Shown here: positions 46,671 to 64,000 of the stretch, piece by piece
How positions within the stretch are numbered: position 1 is the first letter of the stretch
Layout of the letters: each line of letters opens with the position of its first letter
NCBI RefSeq assembly: GCF_026151205.1
Contig: NC_087080.1
Span: 15,757,337-15,821,336 of the forward strand
DNA from: Bolinopsis microptera
Taxonomy: Eukaryota > Ctenophora > Tentaculata > Lobata > Bolinopsidae
Reading direction: 5' to 3'
Length of the DNA: 64,000 nucleotides
Made by a program: the position numbers and the translations under genes
The notes under the pieces: model-generated
What the model was told of the DNA's origin: nothing
The model's database searches: none
What the model saw: only the letters and a program-made list of their open reading frames with translations

Positions 46671-47703
46671 TCTGTACACCACATTCAATATCTCTTTGCA
46701 TCTGTCTATTTATATTTGTCACATTTTCCTTTCAATCATATCTAATCTAGCAGCCAGAATTTAATAATTGTTTGTCAAGTCTCGGCGATTTGTCAAAATT
46801 CATTTAATTGCCCATTATTTCTACATTGTGTACTCGTTCAATCTAAATTTGACAATGCCTTTGATCCAAATAATTATCCGTGGATACATATCCCCTCTCT
46901 AGAAACTCTATGGTTAAATTGGGTGGGGATGTAGTGTTCGACTAGCACGTGGTCATATAACATGTCCGGGGACACTCAGGATCGTTCATTCCTGTTTGAG
47001 CCAGATAATGGATAACACATCCGACATTCCTGCAAATAATTACGTTTAGCTTTGGTTCCACATTAAAGTGGAAGTAGGGTGCTGGTCGGTTGGCATTCGT
47101 CAGATTATTTTTTAATACTTGTAGTTAGCTATTCTACAGAATTTTCAGTTTTTATCCCGACATTGCCACTCCTACTTTTCTGACGCAAATCTTTAGATTC
47201 GTCTGTAAAATCAAGTTAAAGAACAAGCTATAATAAGCTGTAATGGCTCAGAATTTCGAGATAAGCCATTAAGCTTATCTTCGATAAAATTTGCCGAATA
47301 TTTACTACTTTGACGCGACATTATAACATTCAAAGTAATCCGACGTCATATTTTGTCAATCATGATTGATAATATCCTTGTAATCATTTTAGCTCACCCA
47401 ACCCAACAGAATTGCATAAGTCCACTGATTAAATGTCACTATCCTCCAATGACTCGCTATTTTAAGCGAGTTGTTTTGTCATCGTCACACCTTCCCAGAC
47501 ACTGACACTGCCAGAGGGAACTTATTAAGGGAATAGGGTGGGGCTTAATGTAAATGCAATGACTGTGGGTGGAACCAGCTGTCAAGTAGAAGGTGGTACA
47601 GGAAGTTAGGGAGTCAGCGACTGTGGTTGTAGAAGGTACAGTTCACCAGTTTAGTGTAACATTGGAATCGTTCACATATTATTACGTAGCCAGGTTTAGG
47701 AAA

Positions 47704-47705
<2 letters not shown>
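46671..47705. other. No gene seen
   Basis: AT-rich. The 47593-47705 stretch is open (GTVHQFSVTLESFTYYYVAR) but runs straight into poly-C and has no splice support. Confidence 0.4.
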
Positions 47706-47737
<32 letters not shown>

Positions 47738-47862
47738 ATCACCTCCCCCCCCCCCACCCCCCCCCCCCCCCATCACCAGCCCCCCATCACCACCCCCCAC
47801 CCCCCCCCCATCACAAGCCCCCCCCCCCCCCCCCCCATCACCAACCCCCCCCCCCCCCCCTC
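47706..47862. repeat. Poly-C tracts separated by CATCAC
   Basis: Runs of 9 to 31 C interrupted by CATCACCA or CACCA. The exact length is unreliable because homopolymers of this size are often miscounted in sequencing. Confidence 0.95.
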
Positions 47863-48455
47863 ATGGCTCACCTAACATTTTCATTGACAATCTTTTTTAT
47901 TAACAGATCGGGGTCTTATATTCCAAATACCCATGTCACATCTCGAATCTTGGCAAAACATTTTTTGTTGGAAATTTAAATTTGTTGCTTACTTAAGCCC
48001 CTTGCCAGGCCCCTTTGTAATCAACTATAAGCTTTCCCACATCCCCTAACATGTGAATGATCTCTTGCAGTAAACACATTTCTTGATGAATGTTCATTAT
48101 ATCCGAATAATTTGTAGTTTATAGTCTTCTAAAAATAGGACGAAAACTTGTATTGGATTAGCTTGCTTGTATTGGATTAGCTTACTACTAAGCTAACTAC
48201 TTACGAGGAAACGATTTTAATCACTTGAACAATTCCTTAGAAGCTATGGATATCATATTTTTTTACCAATCATTGTCCAATTTTTTCTTTTTATAGCTGT
48301 ACTGGTTTTAATACTCTAAACCTAGTTTTAATCCTCTGGAGTCTGGACCAAAGTTACTGTTCATCTGAGCAATAGAAATGCACTGTTATCTTACTTTGGT
48401 CACTGGTCACTGGTCAGTACTGTTATAATGTGGTAGTGATTGTAACCCGGGCTGA
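47863..48455. other. No gene seen
   Basis: Contains a short direct repeat (TTGTATTGGATTAGCTT, about 48149-48183) and nothing else that I can name. Confidence 0.4.
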
Positions 48456-49764
48456 GAGAAGATACCAGTAGTTACTAGTTATTCTTGAGATCACATAATA
48501 GAGAAGATACCAGTAGTTACTAGTTATTCTTGAGATCGCATAATAGAGAAGATACCAGTAGTTACTAGTTATTCTTGAGATCGCATAATAGAGAAGATAC
48601 CAGTAGTTACTAGTTATTCTTGAGATCACATAATAGAGAAGATACCAGTAGTTACTAGTTATTCTTGAGATCGCATAATAGAGAAGATACCAGTAGTTAC
48701 TAGTTATTCTTGAGATCGCATAATAGAGAAGATACCAGTAGTTACTAGTTATTCTTGAGATCACATAATAGAGAAGATACCAGTAGTTACTAGTTATTCT
48801 TGAGATCGCATAATAGAGAAGATACCAGTAGTTACTAGTTATTCTTGAGATCGCATAATAGAGAAGATACCAGTAGTTACTAGTTATTCTTGAGATCGCA
48901 TAATAGAGAAGATACCAGTAGTTACTAGTTATTCTTGAGATCGCATAATAGAGAAGATACCAGTAGTTACTAGTTATTCTTGAGATCGCATAATAGAGAA
49001 GATACCAGTAGTTACTAGTTATTCTTGAGATCGCATAATAGAGAAGATACCAGTAGTTACTAGTTATTCTTGAGATCGCATAATAGAGAAGATACCAGTA
49101 GTTACTAGTTATTCTTGAGATCGCATAATAGAGAAGATACCAGTAGTTACTAGTTATTCTTGAGATCACATAATAGAGAAGATACCAGTAGTTACTAGTT
49201 ATTCTTGAGATCGCATAATAGAGAAGATACCAGTAGTTACTAGTTATTCTTGAGATCGCATAATAGAGAAGATACCAGTAGTTACTAGTTATTCTTGAGA
49301 TCGCATAATAGAGAAGATACCAGTAGTTACTAGTTATTCTTGAGATCGCATAATAGAGAAGATACCAGTAGTTACTAGTTATTCTTGAGATCGCATAATA
49401 GAGAAGATACCAGTAGTTACTAGTTATTCTTGAGATCGCATAATAGAGAAGATACCAGTAGTTACTAGTTACTCTTGAGATCGCATAATAGAGAAGATAC
49501 CAGTAGTTACTAGTTATTCTTGAGATCGCATAATAGAGAAGATACCAGTAGTTACTAGTTATTCTTGAGATCGCATAATAGAGAAGATACCAGTAGTTAC
49601 TAGTTATTCTTGAGATCGCATAATAGAGAAGATACCAGTAGTTACTAGTTACTCTTGAGATCGCATAATAGAGAAGATACCAGTAGTTACTAGTTATTCT
49701 TGAGATCACATAATAGAGAAGATACCAGTAGTTACTAGTTACTCTTGAGATCGCATAATAATAA
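48456..49764. repeat. 45-bp satellite, about 29 copies
   Basis: The unit GAGAAGATACCAGTAGTTAC continues with TAGTTATTCTTGAGATCGCA and TAATA and repeats with only G/A and T/C changes (ATCGCA or ATCACA; TTATTCTT or TTACTCTT). Because 45 is a multiple of 3, one minus-strand frame stays open through the whole array (ISRITSNYWYLLYYA repeats, 49709-48423). There is no ATG context, signal or splice structure to suggest that it is translated. Confidence 0.97.
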
Positions 49765-50651
49765 TACGATGGATATTACTGATTGCTTGTATTTGATTGA
49801 TGTGAAGTACCTAGGCTCTGGAAAACAGCCTGCCGGGTACCAGCAATAAACATTTATCTCTGTTTGTACTGACTAATTAGTCATTTAAAGACACAATTTA
49901 CCAGGGCTCGTTAAGAGTGTTTAGGATCTCCTCTACTGGGGTATATTATCTGCTTTAGGGAGATATGCAGGCTTGCAACAGTGCTCAGTATCGGTTCATG
50001 GATGAAATCGATACTTTTCTACCCAGGATTGCAGCATTGCGCTCATGCAAGAACGCTGTCTTGCTTTATTTCATTGATATCCAGGATAGTATTGCCGTAT
50101 TGGTAACATTGATAATAATTCTGCCTTCTCTGTCTCCATTCTGTATTTGTACAAGATGGAACAGCATTATTTGTTAAGTGCTTTACTTTTAGTTTGTATC
50201 TTTAGATATGAGGTAAAAGCTAGTTAAGATCAACCTCGTAACATCAGCCACAATATCACAGAATCTTTAATTGATCTCCTTACACAATGCACATGACAAT
50301 GTCACAAAAGATATATTTTGGGTGATAGCCAAATAACAGTATCTTTGATATCACACTCAAGAGACTAAAATAATTATTACCTATTTAATTCGCGTTTTTG
50401 ACATCACTTGGGGGTCCAAATTTTGGGCTCTAAAAATCCTATTTCTTGGCCTATTTTTTATTTTTTCATGCTGATTTGGAGGCCATTAATTAAAGCATTT
50501 GACCCAGTCAAAAAATTTTCAGTTGTATATCTTTTACGGTTTTTGCGGAAAGTCGCGTTAACGTTGATGCCGTGGTGTCAGCAAAACGGTACGGATAAAC
50601 ATATATATAAACATATATATAAACATATATACATATATATGTACATATATA

Positions 50652-50693
50652 CGAGACGATATATATCGTATATATACGATATATATCGTCTCG
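50652..50693. repeat. Perfect 42-bp AT-rich palindrome
   Basis: CGAGACGATATATATCGTAT and its reverse complement meet without a loop. The flanks are further TATATA repeats. Such sites extrude cruciforms and are fragile. Confidence 0.93.
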
Positions 50694-51029
50694 CTTTATA
50701 TATAGTTAGATACAGGTACTTGGCGGCATTTAAATTTTAAAGTGGTATACATTCGGTGTATTGTACTTATGGTAAGTACTTGTGAGAATCAGGGAGGGAG
50801 AGAGCTTCCTACTCTTAGTTATACCTACAAGGCTCACGATATAATAACTGATCCATGTAATGAATCTCGTTCACTTCCCTTCAAGACTTGCCTAATCGAG
50901 CAAAGGTGACGTCAGTTCCCGACGGTAGTCAAGTTCATAATGACTAATGCTATAAATTTCTAGAAGCTTCCCAGGAAGCTTATCACTGTGTCTTGTCTAT
51001 TTGCTTTTACTTTTGGAGGATGCTTTAAC

Positions 51030-51140
51030 CTCTCTCTCTTTCTCTCTTTCTCTCTCTTCCTAACATGATGTTACCACCCACGGCGAGGATCTACCCTCTC
51101 TCTCCCTCCCCCTCGCCACCACTCTTTCCCTCCCCTCTCC
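51030..51140. repeat. CT-rich low-complexity tract
   Basis: Runs of CTCTCT, TCCCTC and CCCTCTCC, with a short interval of mixed sequence. Confidence 0.9.
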
Positions 51141-54100
51141 CTTTTCTCTTTAACAGAAAACACACAATATCCAACAGTCCTGCCTGGCTAATGGGGCTCG
51201 CTAATGATCCTGGTCCCGGGAAACTCTCCAGTGCTATTATCACATTACCCCATACATTAACACACACACACACACACGCGCGGTTGGGTTCTGCGCTGAG
51301 ACACTTGCAGCAGAAAGTATTAGTATTAACTATGTGAGTACATCTACCCACCACATAATATGTGCTTCTCAGTAAACATAACACACAAGCACGCGGCTAC
51401 TCGATTATGTATTTTTCCCCTTGATCGTTAGTAACTTGATGCTCCAGGGAGAGGTAGTAGGCTTGCTTACTGATGCTCAAAGCCCATCTTGCTATGTTTC
51501 CTTCCAAGGTTCCATCGTTTAAATTTTAGATCATGGTTACAATTACGACTTTTCTGTATTGTTTTGTTGGCGTGAAGAAACATGCAAATCGAAATTCAAG
51601 GCACAGACCAATCCAGCAAGAGGACAGATAAAAGCGTCGTACAATACCTCAGCAAGCAGGTTCGGACTGCCAACATAATCTCATCTTAGTTTTAAAATTT
51701 CGATTCAAACTAAAAGATCTAGTCATTAGTCCCGCTGAAAAGTGCAGAACCACATAACAGAACATAAAGACTAATGTGAGACGAAGATAGAGGGTTACCT
51801 CACTCTCCGACCCGAAGTGTCTGTGCTTAGCATCCTGACCCTTTGACCCTTCTGGCAGTTGTGTTTAAAATATACTGGATTTGCATTATAATAGCGGTTG
51901 CGTACTCGTGTGTACACCCACTCCACGAATTAACTGCTTTCTTGCGGAGAAAGGTTCAGTTTTCTTTATTTGTGATTCTCTGGTTGTATGGCCGCTTTAC
52001 GGTTTAGCACTTGTTTTCTGTTGTAGTCGTACTTCAATAAGATATTTAAACTTGCTCGGAGGTAAGTTTGTATTTAAATTATTGCACTGATATAATGTTT
52101 GAAGAAGGGCTGATTTGGCTTATGGTTATTTATTTCTTTTAACCGTTCTCGATTAGTTTCTCAGTTTCTGTTGCCTTTGTTTGTCGTTTGCTAAATCTAC
52201 ATTTTAATATAAACCTAAAGTGCTAACATAGTAACAATACTTGTTTCTGATATCCCAATATTCAGCTCGAAATTAAATTACAGATTATCAAGCACGGGAA
52301 GCGTTTAAGTCATTATCATTAATTAAGTCATTATAATTACGTTATAAACTGAATAGATGAGACGATTTTACTTCTAAACAAAAAACTTCAACAATTCTCA
52401 CGAAATTATTTCTGAATTGTCTTGTTGCTTACCATCGGCAGTCTTTACTAATGTAACTCGTGAATCTGTCGATATGAGTAACAAGAATTTCGCAAGGTAA
52501 AATTTCACACCGTCAGCCGGCTGAGCGTATTTCCCTATTCTATTGAAGTTTCCTGATTTCATAGTGAGCGTGCATTGTTGTACTCATCTGCTTACAAATT
52601 TTGATGTATACATTCGCTTCACTTGTTACCAGCTTCCCTATTTTTCTTTGTGTAGCGGAGACACAATGATTTGTTGATAACACATCTTGGTTGAGCCGTT
52701 ATTATAAATACTATGCATATAAGTATAACGCAACTTTATATGTTACAATTGTAACGCTTTGTTCGTTGCGAGTCTTCATTTTGTAATTTATTTGTACAGA
52801 CTACTCAAAAGTAAACTTTTGCCATACAAAGGCAATTATATGCCACGCCACAAACCACCATAATGAAATCCTCCGAAAGTTCATTAAACCAATGACCACA
52901 GACTCTGTGACAGAGCCTCATGTACAAGAACAATTCTCAGGATGGTTATACAATATACATGTAACGAATAAAATCAAATTTTGATAGATTTATGATCTGC
53001 TTAGCCGAATCACTGTCTCTTGCATTTATTCATTTTATAAGGGCTCATAATTTTGGTATCAGGTATGATTTAAATCACTTATACGCCATACAAGCAATAA
53101 AATAAGCTTTAAAACTCGTATGTTATATTGCAGGTTTAATTGGTAGGCTTTTACAAGTGAGAGCATATCATCATTACGCCATTACAATGAAGTGGTTATA
53201 AGCTGTAATATTGTTCATGGCTATTCAGTTATGTAATATCAATGTTATGTTATGATTACTACGAAAATTAATTTAAATTCCAGGCGAGATGCCGGGAGTA
53301 AAATTTACAACTGGTTCCACTCAACAAAAAAACGACAAGAACATTCAAGAAGCCAGAACTAGAAGATGATTCAGGTCATGATAGTTATAAAAGCAGGAAC
53401 TATCCCACCCAAAACAGTATTAATCACGTGACAGTCTGGTTCCCTGTGGCGGGCTGTTAGAATTGTCGAGACTTAAATTGGTGAACTTTAAGATTGTCAT
53501 TTGTAAATGTTTAAATTCTTCTGAATTTCATATAAGTTGGCAAAAGTTCCGCTATGTTCGAAATGTTGTTATCATAGACATAACAGGAACCCTATCCACA
53601 CTGTAGAGGATAGTCCATCGATGATTAAAATGGCGCAAATTTGTGATTTGTGAACTTTTTAATATCGATCATACTATCCCTTTCCATCACTTCACTTTAT
53701 TTGCGAAAATCTATGGCAAAAAAATTAAGAAAACATCACATTAGTGAATTTGTATGTTAATTCCTAATTTGGGGGAAGGAAATTGCGGGGTTTGCGGTAT
53801 TTCGGGGTTTTACTATATTAAAATATCTATTAGGCCAAACTATTATGCAAGCGTCTATTAGGCCATTTAATCGGTGCATGGCCGTCAGCAATCAGCATTT
53901 TGCGTAGGCCACGCATTAAATAGGTACCAATATGATGGTAATTGATCCAAGAATAGATTAAAAGAAGTCAAACGCATCGCTATTGCCTTTGGATATGTGT
54001 ATTATTGTAATAAAACAGAGGTGGATGCTTGGTAGACGCACTGTTTCCCATTTTCGACTTGTCAAATGTCAGACCAAAAGTTTAATTGTGCATTTAAACT

Positions 54101-55252
54101 TCATTCGTTCATGGAAAAGAGGTTTGAACATTTGTAAACGATTGATGATTTCTCAAGCCAGCTGTAAATTTTGTCCTAAAAATGCAGTCTTTACGACTAA
54201 TATGATGAATGAGCTGGAAGTTTAAGCTGGTAAACACGTCTTATGCAATATGGTTCAACTTTATAATCAGTTATTACCGCTACGTATTGACCAGACTTAC
54301 GTAAATGCAACCACTGAAAAGACAGGAAAATACTCAATTTAGTTGCCACTATATATATTATGTGAATATTATGTGAATATTATATATATTATGTGAATTC
54401 AACTTCTTATATTGTTGATTGTATTGAAAAGGGGGAAAAAGTATCGGCTCAATTCTTGAATGTACAACAATCCAATCTTTCCTTTTTGGTTCACTGAGTT
54501 TGTACCGTCTTTAATAATGTTGACATTAGAAGATGGCGTCATGTTAGCCTAGGTTTGGCTTCCTGGTGACACATTTCACCTGCACAATTATATCATATAA
54601 TGTGGCCGTTCCTAGCCGGACTAGTTAGACGCCAACTTTAAACTGTGATCACTGGAAATGTACAGATACTGCCCGGTGTGACACAGATATCCCATACGAG
54701 GTTATAGCACGCCATTTCCAACTGCAAATGCGCATAAAGCGTAATTATGATGAATGATACCATACCCGATCCCGAAGATGATCCGAGATAAAATTCCAAT
54801 TTCCTAATTATGAACAGCGTTACGTATCTGCCGAGGCCTTAGTTCATTTAGGCAATTCACATTTTCTAATCGCTGCGACATCTTGGCTAAAGACAAAACT
54901 TCCCCTTTGTCCACCGACGCTTTATGGCCAGTGATTACTGTTGCCATGACAACATCAAGGCTAATGGGTGTAATGCTTTACTGACGTTACTTTTCTAAAA
55001 ATCCTGGCGGCTTTTCCTATCAGTTCTACCTGTACCGCTCTACTACCGTACTTGCAGTTCCTTGTGCATTTGCTGTACCGCATAGTTATCGTAATATACG
55101 ATTCCCATAATTGCTATCCGGCTAACCTAACACAATTGTACATTGCGCTAAGTGTTCTCCACCGCAACAGTGACTAGTTTATTTGTGTGCAGTTTAATTT
55201 GTAGTGTCAACACTCAACAATACCAGGCAGTATCCAAGAACCTCAACCAATA

Positions 55253-55381
55253 GGGGTAGACATTAGGGTAGACATTAGGGTAGACATCAGGGTAGACATT
55301 AGGGTAGACATTAGGGTAGACATCAGGGTAGACATTAGGGTAGACATCAGGGTAGACATCAGGGTAGACATTAGGGTAGAC
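55253..55381. repeat. Minisatellite, 12-bp unit AGGGTAGACATT
   Basis: About ten copies with T/C variation at the last positions. It contains TTAGGG at unit joins, but the unit is not telomeric. Confidence 0.95.
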
Positions 55382-55427
55382 AACTTCAACAATATTGAGT
55401 GAGAGTAAAGGTTAAGGTCAGGGTTAT

Positions 55428-55506
55428 GTATAAAGTCTGCATAAAGTCAGCATAAAGTCTGCATAAAGTCTGCATAAAGTCTGCATAAAGTCTGCATAAA
55501 GTCTGC
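55428..55506. repeat. Minisatellite, 11-bp unit AAAGTCTGCAT
   Basis: About seven copies. It lies some 30 bases before the first coding exon at 55538, hence in the 5' UTR or promoter of that gene. Confidence 0.95.
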
Positions 55507-55537
55507 CGGGTTTCTTGGATACTGTCCAGTATTCAAT

Positions 55538-63960
<8,423 letters not shown>

Positions 63961-64000
63961 GTAAGAAAAATATTCAAATTATCGCTACTCCTGCCAGCTC

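Larger units (their letters stand above)
49765..55252. other. Gene-poor stretch
   Basis: No gene supported. Contents noted: an open frame with ATG at 49965-50177, AT-rich palindrome (50652-50693), CT-rich tract (51030-51140), a short CA run (51261-51277) after an acceptor-like TTTCTCTTTAACAG (near 51155), and an acceptor-bounded 25-codon open end at 53284-53362. None forms a convincing gene. Confidence 0.45.

Noticed and set aside
47593-47979. 128-codon frame with long proline runs
   Set aside because: The prolines come from poly-C tracts; homopolymer length makes the frame meaningless.
49965-50177. 70-codon ATG frame MQACNSAQYRFMDE...
   Set aside because: Possible small protein, but no homology, splice or context support; kept only as a note.
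51151-51331. Exon candidate after TTTCTCTTTAACAG, ending at GTGAGT
   Set aside because: Contains a CA microsatellite in frame and has no neighbour exon; the acceptor lies in a CT-rich low-complexity tract that mimics one.
53284-53362. Terminal exon candidate ending KIYNWFHSTKKRQEHSRSQN, reminiscent of a homeodomain third helix
   Set aside because: Only 25 codons, the invariant Asn of the WFxN motif is Ser, and no upstream homeobox exon is present.
55253-55381. Interstitial telomere repeat (TTAGGG at unit joins)
   Set aside because: The real unit is the 12-mer AGGGTAGACATT; TTAGGG appears only by juxtaposition.

Overview
This window reads as nuclear DNA from an animal, most likely an invertebrate. 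It is AT-rich, has no operons, and its coding potential sits in short exons with GT..AG borders whose phases match from exon to exon. The products are animal-type: sushi domains, a seven-transmembrane receptor, a C2H2 zinc-finger protein and coiled coils. A Penelope-like retroelement fragment, Helitron-like ends, fold-back elements and many tandem repeats fit this. I cannot name the species. All gene models were built by reading splice signals and phases by eye, and none was checked against transcripts or databases.

Layout. 1-1288 may hold two minus-strand exons of a gene leaving the left edge, one of them PSI-like (weak). 2316-7921 (+) is a 12-exon gene, N-terminally incomplete, for an unrecognised protein with a globular N-terminus and a long coiled coil. 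9274-33498 (+) is an 11-exon gene for a 554-residue membrane-anchored protein that I read as ATP-grasp-like with lost active-site residues. Its 13.6-kb first intron holds a whole minus-strand gene for a secreted two-sushi-domain protein (9912-12360), a 2.85-kb fold-back element and other inverted repeats. Two of its later exons have partial copies just upstream, and a mariner-like fold-back sits against the exon 9 acceptor. 34430-36658 is a Penelope-like fragment (GIY-YIG domain only) between two long direct repeats. 39975-43947 (+) is a 7-exon C2H2 zinc-finger gene of 528 residues. 44143-49764 is dominated by tandem repeats: a duplicated 747-bp block with octamer arrays, a palindrome-bearing minisatellite, poly-C tracts and a 45-bp satellite. 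55538-63960 (+, continues past the edge) is a gene of unknown function. Its first intron contains a single-exon seven-transmembrane receptor (57281-58426), and its second intron opens with a 500-bp hexamer array.

How the parts relate. I see no shared pathway. The notable architecture is nesting (sushi gene and receptor gene inside large first introns) and repeat invasion of introns and UTRs. The most unusual signals are: (a) the degenerate ATP-grasp protein; (b) a roughly 23-bp motif ending in GGGCATCACGTGTA or close to it, found five times and each time at the junction of a local direct duplication; (c) duplicated, truncated exon starts before two consecutive exons; (d) a receptor stop codon formed by the first copies of a 34-bp minisatellite that fills its 3' UTR; and (e) a perfect 33-bp inverted repeat able to form a long hairpin.
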